DNA of 13,028 bases from assembly GCA_002508705.1 (NCBI GenBank), contig DAYL01000033.1, positions 271,399 to 284,426 of the forward strand. Reading direction: 5' to 3'. A model generated the notes under the pieces. The model searched no databases. It was not told the origin of the DNA and saw only the letters and a list, made by a program, of their open reading frames with translations. The translations under genes were made by a program, and so were the position numbers. This document shows, one piece after another, positions 6,627-13,019 of this stretch (the first letter of the stretch is position 1; every line of letters begins with the position of its first letter). Source of the stretch: Methanoculleus sp. UBA374 (GTDB lineage: Archaea; Halobacteriota; Methanomicrobia; Methanomicrobiales; Methanoculleaceae).

Positions 6627-7349
6627 TCAACTCATCGCCGCCATGCCGTCCGGCTTCTCGCCGCCGATCCGGCTCATCGACCGGCCCGCTTCGTCGGTCA
6701 GAGCATACCGGGCGTACCGTCCCTCGTGCCGCTCGGTGATGATGCCGTCTTCCCGGAACCGCCGCATGTACCATCGGACTGTCGAGGGGGTGATCGCGAG
6801 ATGCGTTGCAATCTCGGACTGGGCGATGCCCGGCGTCGACCGTATAAGCGAAAGTATCTCTTCTGCAGTCGGATTCCAGAGGTGCATGAATAGGTTGCGC
6901 TCAAGGGTCCCGTAACGCCCATGGTTCTCATAATACCGCACGAGACCGCGGTCCCGTAGCGCGGTTATCTTCGAGAGCGACTCCATCAGGTTCAAATGAT
7001 ACCGCAGGGTCTGGCGGTTCATCCCCAGTTCGCGGGCGATCCCGGCGAGATCGATCCCGGGTTTCGCCGTGATCACCGCATGAATTGCCGCACGTTCGCG
7101 ATTGTCGAGCACGTTCCCGGCGTAGATCCGCCGGATACCCGAGACGTTATCGGTCGATCTTCGGCCGTTCAGGAGCACCTGCTGGGCCGGTCCGCTGCAC
7201 GGCAGCGGGTCCTGCGGAACCGACGGGAGGGAGCAGCACCCTCCCCGGGCCGCCCCTGCCGGGGGTATACAACAGTTGCCTGCCGGCGAAACCGCTATCG
7301 CCACCATCAGCGCGAGGACGAGGGATGTCCACGCGGTGCTCCTCTTCAT
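6627..7349 (-). CDS. Winged-helix regulator with N-terminal hydrophobic and Cys-rich segments
   Basis: This 240-residue protein carries two winged helix-turn-helix domains, about 80-148 (IDLAGIARELGMNRQTLRYH) and 155-225 (IAQSEIATHLAITPSTVRWY). Before them is a hydrophobic stretch at 6-23 following K2-R3, then a short segment with Cys pairs C26-C27 and C38-C39 plus C51. Methanogens have many membrane-attached winged-helix regulators, but those I know have a helix that returns the DNA-binding part to the cytoplasm; none is visible here. The ATG at 7349 is supported by a TATA box 27 bp upstream (leaderless); an internal GTG at codon 58 would give a soluble form. Closeness to the copper operon and the thiol pairs suggest a metal or redox sensor; this is inference. 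Confidence 0.8.
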   Translation of the reverse strand: MKRSTAWTSLVLALMVAIAVSPAGNCCIPPAGAARGGCCSLPSVPQDPLPCSGPAQQVLLNGRRSTDNVSGIRRIYAGNVLDNRERAAIHAVITAKPGIDLAGIARELGMNRQTLRYHLNLMESLSKITALRDRGLVRYYENHGRYGTLERNLFMHLWNPTAEEILSLIRSTPGIAQSEIATHLAITPSTVRWYMRRFREDGIITERHEGRYARYALTDEAGRSMSRIGGEKPDGMAAMS

Positions 7350-7372
7350 CGGTACGTAGTCGGATCAAACGC

Positions 7373-7379
7373 TATATAT
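7373..7379 (-). promoter_or_regulatory. TATA box for the winged-helix regulator gene
   Basis: Minus-strand TTGATATATAG contains a strong archaeal TATA box centred 27 bp from the ATG at 7349. Transcription would start at the ATG, giving a leaderless mRNA, in line with the absence of a Shine-Dalgarno sequence. Confidence 0.6.
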
Positions 7380-7385
7380 CAATTC

Positions 7386-7723
7386 TCATACCGGCAACAA
7401 CAGACTCGAACTACCTCTCTCGATAAGCGGGTTTCCCGGGCATCTCCGTTGAACGGAGGCAGGGCATGCTCGTTGACCCTGCTCTGTGCCGCATACCTCT
7501 CCCCTGCACGCACTTCCGGAGCGTTCGATCGTGTAGATGAGCACTGTCCGGTTCTTCCCACCTTTCATCTTGCAGGCAAAGAACCTCGCGCACTCCCTGA
7601 AGTCAAGGTCGTAGAAGTGGACGAACTCCGTCTCCGCCCCCGCCAATGCAGCCCCTTTGAGCGCATGTACAAGCAGCGTTGCCATGTTCTCCGTCTTCCG
7701 TTGATACGGAGGACTCTCGTCAT
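7386..7723 (-). pseudogene. Decayed NADPH-dependent FMN reductase/flavoprotein
   Basis: A remnant of a flavodoxin-fold FMN reductase. The ATG at 7723 starts MTRVLRING, then the frame is lost inside the FMN phosphate loop, where INGSPR is expected. The other frame resumes as KTENMATLLVHALKGAALAG and continues to FYDLDF and FACKMKGG, the usual Cys-containing loop of this family. Beyond GGK the sequence jumps to RTVLIYTIE, resembling the IYTM strand found much later in relatives, and then loses similarity. The normal family length is roughly 180-230 residues; here about half is missing. An indel in the loop plus an internal deletion explain this. The downstream ATG at 7685 gives 99 residues without a cofactor loop. 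It was probably the last gene of the redox operon. Confidence 0.65.
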
Positions 7724-8346
7724 GCCTCGCATATTCCGGCAGGACCGGACGTTACTCCACCCACCGCACGTTCCGCTCGAGGTCCGGGTCCGTGGCGCGG
7801 CTTAACCGGGGGCACCTCGTCAGGGAACCCCAGCGGAGTGACGGCCACGATCCCCTTATCGTCGGGAATTCTAAGGCACGTGCGCAGCGCCCTCTCGTCC
7901 TGGAGCGGCCCGGTCATCCAGCAGGTGCCGAACCCGAGTGCGGTTGCGGCAAGCAGCAGGTTTTCCATCGCGGCGCTCGCGCTCTCGAGGTTTGCCTTGC
8001 GCATATTCGGGGCATCGGCCGCATCGGTCAGGACGACGATCACCACCGGCGCACCCCCGTAAGTCAGGGCAAACCGAAGAAGTTCCTCATCGGCGATCGG
8101 GGACGAGCCCGGCGCCTCCGGGGAATCCCGGCCCTGTATGTATTCCCTGGCGATCGCATGGAAATTCTCTCCCATCTCGCGGACCCTCTCCCCGGTCACG
8201 ACCAGAAACTCCCACTGCTGGCGGTTCATGGCCGAGGGAGCCCAGTTCGCGGCATCGAGGATACGGTACACGTCGTCCCTGCCGATCTGGTGGGGAAGAT
8301 ACCGGCGAACAGCGCGCCGCCGGTGGATCGCATCAAAGACGTCCAT
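7720..8346 (-). CDS. Nitroreductase family protein, frameshifted C-terminus
   Basis: This is a 208-residue FMN-dependent nitroreductase-fold oxidoreductase. Landmarks are the N-terminal RRRAVRRY (9-16), NWAPSAMNRQQWEF (34-47), the central YGGAPVVIVVLTD, and GFGTCWMTGPL (138-148), which belong to the FMN-binding core. It likely reduces nitro, quinone or related compounds with NAD(P)H; the substrate is unknown. After KPR at residue 184 the frame seems to shift. Removing one C of the pair at 7794-7795 gives TDPDLERNVRWVE and a stop at 7752-7754, which is the normal ending of this family. The present frame instead continues 24 unrelated residues into the next gene start. The core is intact, so the product may still work. 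It lies 34 nt after the ferredoxin-nitroreductase gene. Confidence 0.85.
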   Translation of the reverse strand: MDVFDAIHRRRAVRRYLPHQIGRDDVYRILDAANWAPSAMNRQQWEFLVVTGERVREMGENFHAIAREYIQGRDSPEAPGSSPIADEELLRFALTYGGAPVVIVVLTDAADAPNMRKANLESASAAMENLLLAATALGFGTCWMTGPLQDERALRTCLRIPDDKGIVAVTPLGFPDEVPPVKPRHGPGPRAERAVGGVTSGPAGICEA

Positions 8347-8380
8347 AATTCATGCACTCTCCCGCATGCTCGAAGCACCC

Positions 8381-9202
8381 TTACCGCCACGCCACCTGCA
8401 CCGGGTTGCGGCGGGGGATGCCATGGACCGCGTACCGCGGGCGGCCGAACATCATCGCGTAGGCGAACCTGCGCCCTGCGGGGATGCCGAGCTCTCTTTT
8501 GAGCGGTTCGTACGCCGTGGCGGCCATCGAAACGAAGCCGGCCCAGCAGGTGCCGATGCCGAACGCCGGGGCGGCGATGTCGAAGTGCGCGAGCGCGATG
8601 ATCGCGTCCACGGATGCGGCCGGGTTCCCTTCCGGGATATGGGCGACAAGCAGGTGCGGGGCATCGCGGCAGATGACGTCGTATCCCGCCTCCCATGCAC
8701 CGATGAGTCCCGGTACGTAGCCGCTCATCGGATGGCCGCTCTCCACCAGGGTCTTCATCCATTCGACCGTCAGAACGGCGATCCTCCTGACCTTCGCCGG
8801 GTCGTGGACGACGATCCACCTGACCGGCTGTCCATTCCCTCCTGAAGGTGCGTACCGGACGACGTCGAGGACCTGCAGGACTGTCTCCCGGGGGACGGGC
8901 TCGTCCGTGTAGCGGCGCACCGACCGGCGCTTTCGCAGGTAACTGCCGAGGTCGCCGGGGGAGAGGGTGCCGGCACCTGCCGGGATGAGCCTCTTCTCCC
9001 CCGGCCCGACGTTCAGGAGGAGCGCCTGCGTCGGGCAACAGGCTTCGCAGTGCCCGCAGGCGATGCAGATTTCGGCCTTCTCCTCCCGGACCCCGGGGAG
9101 GGTGTCTTCGTCCGCGGCATCAACGATCGCCATCGGGCAGACGGCCGAGCAGATCCCGCAACGGGTGCAGAGATCCTCATCTACGAGTATGGTCTCCATC
9201 AT
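8381..9202 (-). CDS. Ferredoxin-nitroreductase fusion protein
   Basis: A 273-residue fusion. Residues 1-65 are a two-cluster ferredoxin domain: C12, C15, C18, C22 (CTRCGICSAVCP) and C46, C49, C52, C56 (CIACGHCEACCP), predicting two [4Fe-4S] clusters. Residues 85-273 are a nitroreductase domain with RRSVRRY, APSGGNGQPVRW and GIGTCWAGF for FMN binding. The clusters probably feed electrons from reduced ferredoxin to FMN, a usual arrangement in strict anaerobes; the substrate is unknown. Start: the open frame extends upstream to 9457, but that part is a shadow of the preceding gene. ATG 9202, or 9199 (METILVDED), fits the ferredoxin start and follows GGGGAT. It begins 8 nt after the flavin reductase gene, so the two are surely co-transcribed. 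Confidence 0.93.
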   Translation of the reverse strand: MMETILVDEDLCTRCGICSAVCPMAIVDAADEDTLPGVREEKAEICIACGHCEACCPTQALLLNVGPGEKRLIPAGAGTLSPGDLGSYLRKRRSVRRYTDEPVPRETVLQVLDVVRYAPSGGNGQPVRWIVVHDPAKVRRIAVLTVEWMKTLVESGHPMSGYVPGLIGAWEAGYDVICRDAPHLLVAHIPEGNPAASVDAIIALAHFDIAAPAFGIGTCWAGFVSMAATAYEPLKRELGIPAGRRFAYAMMFGRPRYAVHGIPRRNPVQVAWR

Positions 9203-9210
9203 ATCCCCGT

Positions 9211-9786
9211 TCAAGTCGTCTCCGGCCGCAGTACCAGGCTCTTCCCCGCACTCCACGCATCGCCGACGTGCTCCCCGAGCCTCCAGTAGCGGTTGTCGGG
9301 CATGGTCAGGAGGAGCGGATCGATATCCGCAAAGTCCGGCTTTCCATCCCGGATCACCGACTCGTCCGCGTATGCCCCCACGATCTCGCCGATGAAGATC
9401 GTGTTGGTCGGGAGCGGAACAGTCTGCACGAGCCGGCACTCGAGGTTGACCGGGCACTCCCGGATCATCGGTGCGGTCTTGAGCGTCCCGTAGAAGACGT
9501 CGAAGACATCCGACTTATCGGCCGCAGCCCCGGATACAAGCCCGCAGTAGTCGGTCTTCTCCATCAGGGCCGACGACGGGATATTCACCGAAAATGTCCG
9601 CGTCTCCGCGATCCCTTCGAGCGTGTAGTGGGAGTTCGCGATCCCGCAGAGGATCATCGGGGGGCTCCCGTTCGCCCGCGAGCACCAGCCCACGGTCATG
9701 AAGTTCGCTTTTGTGTTCACCTGTGTCCCGACGAGCACCACCGGCATCGGGATGAAGAAGTTTCTTCCGATCTCTTTCTTCTCCAT
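9211..9786 (-). CDS. Flavin reductase family protein (FMN-binding split barrel)
   Basis: This 191-residue protein resembles the flavin reductase/DIM6-NTAB family, which binds FMN in a split beta-barrel. Typical features are the opening FFIPMPVVLVGTQ, then NFMTVGWCSRANGSPPM, FSVNIPSS and the closing GEIVGAYAD region. Relatives act as NAD(P)H-flavin oxidoreductases or FMN-containing electron carriers; many archaeal members remain untested. The start at 9786 is preceded by GAGGT at 7 nt; the longer frame to 9927 adds an unconserved leader. It is the first gene of an operon with two nitroreductases and a flavoprotein remnant, and is transcribed divergently from a HxlR-type regulator that probably controls it. 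Confidence 0.92.
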   Translation of the reverse strand: MEKKEIGRNFFIPMPVVLVGTQVNTKANFMTVGWCSRANGSPPMILCGIANSHYTLEGIAETRTFSVNIPSSALMEKTDYCGLVSGAAADKSDVFDVFYGTLKTAPMIRECPVNLECRLVQTVPLPTNTIFIGEIVGAYADESVIRDGKPDFADIDPLLLTMPDNRYWRLGEHVGDAWSAGKSLVLRPETT

Positions 9787-9841
9787 AGTTGTTACCTCAC
9801 TCCCCGCAGGATGCGGAGAACCACGGCAGAACGCCATATGC

Positions 9842-9848
9842 ATTAAAA
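9842..9848 (-). promoter_or_regulatory. Candidate TATA box for the flavin reductase operon
   Basis: Minus-strand TTTTAAT would place the transcript start near 9818, giving a leader of about 30 nt that contains the GAGGT. A second AT-rich candidate (TATTTTAT on the minus strand, about 9887-9894) would give a longer leader; I cannot choose between them with certainty. Confidence 0.3.
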
Positions 9849-9907
9849 CCGACGGATTTTCTGCTTGTGACGAACCGAACGTTAAGATAAAATACGCCCC
9901 TGGCGAA

Positions 9908-9913
9908 TATATA
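9908..9913 (+). promoter_or_regulatory. TATA box for the HxlR-type regulator gene
   Basis: GAATATATAGG contains TATATA centred about 46 bp before the ATG at 9957. The transcript would start near 9937 and carry a leader of about 20 nt with a CGGAG ribosome binding site. The AAGGTAACTAACTT just at the predicted start is a weak imperfect palindrome and a candidate regulator site. Confidence 0.5.
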
Positions 9914-9956
9914 GGAAATACCATCAATAAGGTAACTAACTTTCATCGGAGCAACC

Positions 9957-10334
9957 ATGGTCTACACGAAGAACGGCAAGACTTTCCACTGTCCGGTTGA
10001 AGCAGCACTCGACGTCATCGGCGGCAAGTGGAAGCCGCTCATCCTCTGGCACCTGTGTGACGAGACCAAGCGGTTCTCCGAACTGCAGCGGGAACTCCCT
10101 AGCGTCAACGCGAAGATGCTCACCAAGCAGCTCCGGGAGCTGGAGGAGGACGGGATCGTGCGGCGGACGGTCTACCCCGAGGTGCCGCCCCGGGTGGAGT
10201 ACGCCGTCACCGAGTTCGGCAGAACCCTCCTCCCGGTTATGGAGGCGCTCTGCGCCTGGGGAACGCAGTACCTCGGCATCGACGAGGGGACCGCATCCCG
10301 GTGCCCGGCGAAGACGGGGAGAGAGGATACATAA
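9957..10334 (+). CDS. HxlR family winged-helix transcriptional regulator
   Basis: A 125-residue DNA-binding protein of the HxlR (DUF24) family. The N-terminus has the hallmark CPVEAALDVIGGKWKPLILW with C12, the position of the redox-sensing Cys in characterised members such as YodB and HypR. The helix-turn-helix follows (RFSELQRELPSVNAKMLTKQ), then the wing (VPPRVEYAVTEFGRTLLPV). Such proteins repress nearby oxidoreductase genes and release DNA when the Cys reacts with disulfide stress, quinones or aldehydes. Its divergent position next to the flavin reductase and nitroreductase operon fits that scheme exactly. The ATG at 9957 has a CGGAG at suitable distance. Control of the operon is inferred from position; the family call is firm. 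Confidence 0.94.
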   Translation: MVYTKNGKTFHCPVEAALDVIGGKWKPLILWHLCDETKRFSELQRELPSVNAKMLTKQLRELEEDGIVRRTVYPEVPPRVEYAVTEFGRTLLPVMEALCAWGTQYLGIDEGTASRCPAKTGREDT

Positions 10335-10342
10335 TCACACCG

Positions 10343-10657
10343 GTGAAGTCGCCGCTGCCCCCTATTGAGTATCGCGCCACTGATATCACCGGCATCTACG
10401 TGATCCACCCGCTCTGGGTCAGACCCAACGCCCACCACCATGCCCATGCACGGACGGTCAAGATTTGTACGAGCGGATGACCTTCGCGTCCCGGAAGCAT
10501 ACTTGGCCGGGGTAGCGGCGGAGGCTCTGCGGGTCGACCTCACCTTGATCCGGCGGCGGCGAGATGCGTGGGCTCTTGTTCGCTCTCGCCGGAGTCGGCA
10601 GGGGAGATCGAGTTCGTCTACGTCGAGGATACCTCCCGCTCGGCGGGGATCGGCGAG
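10343..10657 (+). pseudogene. GNAT family N-acetyltransferase remnant
   Basis: A broken acetyltransferase spread over three frames. A GTG at 10343 opens a frame containing IYVIHPLWVRPNAHHHAHAR and ending at TGA 10478-10480. One base short, the next frame gives YERMTFASRK; near 10498 another shift gives AYLAGVAAEALRVDL; near 10543 a third gives LDPAAARCVGSCSLSPESAG followed by EIEFVYVEDTSRSAGIGE. In order these pieces read as one GNAT protein up to the conserved GxG acetyl-CoA loop. The rest of the domain is missing: from 10658 the sequence continues as a different acetyltransferase. No functional product is expected. It lies 9 nt after the HxlR regulator gene on the same strand. Confidence 0.65.
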
Positions 10658-10860
10658 GGGATCGCCACCGGCAACGCGACGTTCGAGTCGGAGGCACCGT
10701 CGTGAGAGTGCTGTGATGCAGTCCATATCCGGTTCTGCCGCATGAGAAGCACAACTTTTGCGTCGTCGGCCGCCGCGCACGCCTGGACAGGATGAAAGAC
10801 GGCGCATGGCGGGACGTGCTGCTGCTGGAGCGCAGGAGCGGCAGGGTGGGCGGTGACCCG
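10658..10860 (+). pseudogene. Remnant of a second, phosphinothricin-type acetyltransferase
   Basis: Directly after the first remnant and in the same frame comes GIATGNATFESEAPS, ended by TGA at 10703-10705. This matches the N-terminal part of phosphinothricin-type acetyltransferases (YNxxIatxnATFExEpps). From about 10741 a frame reads HEKHNFCVVGRRARL and then MKDGAWRDVLLLERRS, like the C-terminal end of the same family (HxKFGFxxVGxx...KxGxWxDVxxmer). The roughly 120 residues between are gone. The frame runs on without similarity to a stop at 10951-10953. Two acetyltransferase genes seem to have been joined by deletion at about 10657. The family call rests on short motifs. Confidence 0.5.
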
Positions 10861-10931
10861 TCCGGTCATCGGCCGGAAGAAGCACCCCGCTCCGGTACAG
10901 CCCCGTTCCTCCCAAACGGCCTGCCGGATCG

Positions 10932-10936
10932 TTTAT
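10932..10936 (+). promoter_or_regulatory. Candidate TATA box for the AlkD-like gene
   Basis: TTTAT within GTTTATCCC is centred 26 bp before the ATG at 10961, which has no Shine-Dalgarno sequence. A leaderless transcript is the simplest reading. Confidence 0.4.
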
Positions 10937-10960
10937 CCCTCATCCCGCTGTAATCTGCAC

Positions 10961-11674
10961 ATGGACCCGGTCATCGAAGCGATACGGCAGGAACTCACGG
11001 CGCACGCAGACCCCGAGATCCGGGAGAAAAGCCAGCGGTTCTTCAAGGAAGAGGTCCGGTGCTACGGGATGAAGACCGCTACCGCAATCTCGATCGCAAA
11101 GAAGTACTGGAAAGAGGTCAACTCCCGCGAGAAGCAGGAGATCTTCCGGCTCTGCGAAGAACTTTACCGGTCGGGGATGATGGAGGAGGCATTCGTGGCG
11201 TCCGTTTGGGCTCCGCGGCTCGCCGACCGCTACGAGCCCGGCGACATCGCCGTCTTCCGGCACTGGGTCGAAACCTACATCACCAACTGGGCAACCTGCG
11301 ACGGCCTCTGCAACCATGCCGTCGGAGACTACATCGTGCGCTACCCGGAGCAGGTCGGGGAACTGAAGGGCTGGACGCAGTCGGAGAACCGCTGGATGCG
11401 GCGTGCGGCGGCGGTCTCGCTGATCGTGCCGGCGAAGCGCGGGATGTTCCTTGCCGAAGCCCTCGAGATCGCCGACCTGCTCCTGACCGATACGGACGAC
11501 ATGGTGCAGAAAGGCTACGGGTGGCTCCTCAAGGAAGCAAGCCGGAAGCACACCGACGAGGTCTTCTCCTACGTCATGACGAACAAGAAGGAGATGCCCC
11601 GGACGGCGCTCCGGTATGCCATCGAGCTGATGCCGAAAGATCTGAAGACGGAGGCGATGAAGAAGGACCGGTAG
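10961..11674 (+). CDS. DNA alkylation repair protein, AlkD-like HEAT-repeat glycosylase
   Basis: This 237-residue, all-helical protein of the DNA_alkylation family probably removes positively charged alkylated bases (3-methyladenine, 7-methylguanine) without base flipping. The N-terminal FKEEVRCYGMKTATAISIAK is the family opening. W110 and D114 (NWATCDGLCNH) and R148 (RWMRRAA) match in spacing the Trp, Asp and Arg of the AlkD active site (W109, D113, R148 in Bacillus cereus AlkD), so activity is likely. The length is normal. The open frame extends upstream to 10853 within the acetyltransferase remains, but those 36 residues are unlike the family. ATG 10961 starts MDPVIEAIRQEL, as expected, and sits 26 bp after a TATA-like sequence. 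It appears to be monocistronic. Confidence 0.9.
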   Translation: MDPVIEAIRQELTAHADPEIREKSQRFFKEEVRCYGMKTATAISIAKKYWKEVNSREKQEIFRLCEELYRSGMMEEAFVASVWAPRLADRYEPGDIAVFRHWVETYITNWATCDGLCNHAVGDYIVRYPEQVGELKGWTQSENRWMRRAAAVSLIVPAKRGMFLAEALEIADLLLTDTDDMVQKGYGWLLKEASRKHTDEVFSYVMTNKKEMPRTALRYAIELMPKDLKTEAMKKDR

Positions 11675-11774
11675 GTCGTTTTGGGGTAGGCGACGGTCCC
11701 GCCCTCCTCCCGGCCCCGGTCGGCGTGAACTGTGCTCGCCCCTCCTGTTTTTCAGGCTGCGGAGATGAATAGGT

Positions 11775-11781
11775 TTTAACC
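11775..11781 (+). promoter_or_regulatory. Candidate TATA box for the radical SAM gene
   Basis: TTTTAAC, within the short inverted repeat AGGTTTTAACCT (11773-11784), is centred about 29 bp before the ATG at 11807. There is no convincing Shine-Dalgarno sequence, so a leaderless or nearly leaderless transcript is likely. Confidence 0.4.
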
Positions 11782-11806
11782 TCTTCAAAGAGAATCTCGG
11801 TAATTA

Positions 11807-12964
11807 ATGAAGAGCCCCTTTCATGTCATGATCATCCCCACGCTCGGCTGCCCCTCAAAATGCCATTACTGCTGGAGTTCCGATGAAGGGTCTCCGAGGA
11901 TGAGCATCGAGACGATCCGGGAGATAACCGAATGGCTCAAAGACTACCGGTCCGACCAGGTCACCATCACCTTCCACGGCGGGGAGCCGCTCCTTGCAGG
12001 CGCAGACTTTTTCCGGCAGGCCCTGCCGATCCTCGCCGGGGGCCTCGGCCACCTTAACCCGACGTTCGCCCTGCAGAGCAACCTCTGGCGGCTCACCCCG
12101 GAACTCGCCCGCATACTCGCGGAATACAATATTCCCATCGGCTCCAGCATCGACGGCCCCGAGGAGATCAACGACGCGCAGAGGGGAAAGGGCTACTTTC
12201 AAAAGACCATGCGGGGCTACGAGATCGCGACGGCGAACGGACTGGAGGTCCGGTTCATCTGCACGTTCACCCGCCTGTCGGTCGAGCGTAAGGAGGAGAT
12301 CTTTAACTTCTTCCTCGCGAGGGGTTTTCCCCTCAAACTGCACCCGGCGCTGCCGTCGCTCAGGAGCGAGGACCCGAAAGAGTGGGCGCTCGAACCGGAG
12401 GCATACGGGGATCTGCTGGTCTACCTCCTTGATAAGTACCTGGAGAACCTCGGGCAGATCGAGATCATGAACATCAACGACCTCTGTAAATGTATCTTTA
12501 TCCGGCACGGCACGGTCTGCACGTTTGTGGACTGCATGGGAAACACCCTTGCCGTCGGGCCGGACGGAAGCATTTACCCGTGCTACCGCTTTGTCGGGAT
12601 GCCCGAGTACGTGATGGGCAACGTCTACGACCGTCCCACGCCCGACGACCTTGCCCGGTCTGACGCGGGAAAGCTTATGCACGCGTTCAAGGAGTACGTC
12701 GACCGTGAGTGCGGAGAGTGCCGTCATATCCGGTACTGCCGGGGCGGGTGCCCCTACAACGCTATAGCGCCGACAAACGGCGAAATCCGGGGCGTCGATC
12801 CCCATTGTATTGCGTACAGGCGGATATTCGACGAGATCACCGACCGGCTGAACGACGAGATGTTCGGTTCCACGGATTTCGAGACGGGGGAGTTCGGTTC
12901 GCCGTATCGGAGGAAGGCAAAACCGGGGATCATGTCGATTCTGCAGGCGATGGCGACGAAGTAG
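11807..12964 (+). CDS. Radical SAM/SPASM protein, putative peptide-modifying enzyme
   Basis: This protein of 385 residues has the radical SAM core CxxxCxxC at C15, C19 and C22, binding the [4Fe-4S] cluster that cleaves S-adenosylmethionine, with GGEPL at 58-62 and the strand SSIDGP at 113-118. The C-terminal SPASM domain supplies ligands for auxiliary clusters: C243 and C259 (GPDGSIYPC), then C302, C305, C311 and C315 (CGECRHIRYCRGGC) and C334. Relatives include anaerobic sulfatase-maturing and RiPP peptide-modifying enzymes. Length and lineage recall the Mhun_1560-type family of putative peptide modifiers in Methanomicrobiales; that is from memory, not a search. No sulfatase gene or clear precursor peptide is in view. 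The start at 11807 is 26-30 bp after a TATA-like site. Confidence 0.92.
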   Translation: MKSPFHVMIIPTLGCPSKCHYCWSSDEGSPRMSIETIREITEWLKDYRSDQVTITFHGGEPLLAGADFFRQALPILAGGLGHLNPTFALQSNLWRLTPELARILAEYNIPIGSSIDGPEEINDAQRGKGYFQKTMRGYEIATANGLEVRFICTFTRLSVERKEEIFNFFLARGFPLKLHPALPSLRSEDPKEWALEPEAYGDLLVYLLDKYLENLGQIEIMNINDLCKCIFIRHGTVCTFVDCMGNTLAVGPDGSIYPCYRFVGMPEYVMGNVYDRPTPDDLARSDAGKLMHAFKEYVDRECGECRHIRYCRGGCPYNAIAPTNGEIRGVDPHCIAYRRIFDEITDRLNDEMFGSTDFETGEFGSPYRRKAKPGIMSILQAMATK

Positions 12965-13004
12965 GTGCCGAGTTACAGCGAGGTCGTCCCCAAACGCCTT
13001 TGAT

Positions 13005-13019
13005 GGGAGGGGCACTCCC
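13005..13019. repeat. Small hairpin after the radical SAM gene
   Basis: GGGAG (13005-13009) and CTCCC (13015-13019) form a 5-bp stem with a 5-nt loop, 40 nt after the stop. No T-run is visible before the window ends, so termination cannot be judged. Confidence 0.25.

Noticed and set aside
9203..9457. N-terminal extension of the ferredoxin-nitroreductase
   Set aside because: The 85 extra residues overlap the flavin reductase coding region and read as an out-of-frame translation; the ferredoxin domain starts at 9202 or 9199.
9787..9927. Longer start for the flavin reductase
   Set aside because: It has no family similarity, lies across the promoter region, and the ATG at 9786 has a well-placed GAGGT.
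10172..10915. Minus-strand frame of 247 codons over the acetyltransferase remnants
   Set aside because: It overlaps the 3' end of the HxlR gene and translates to Arg/Ser-rich sequence with no family features, while the plus strand shows acetyltransferase motifs in order.
10853..10960. Upstream start for the AlkD-like protein
   Set aside because: These 36 residues run through pseudogene sequence and would precede the normal family N-terminus; the TATA spacing supports 10961.
11855..13015. Minus-strand frame of 386 codons opposite the radical SAM gene
   Set aside because: It is antisense to a gene with all radical SAM and SPASM Cys motifs and has no domain of its own.
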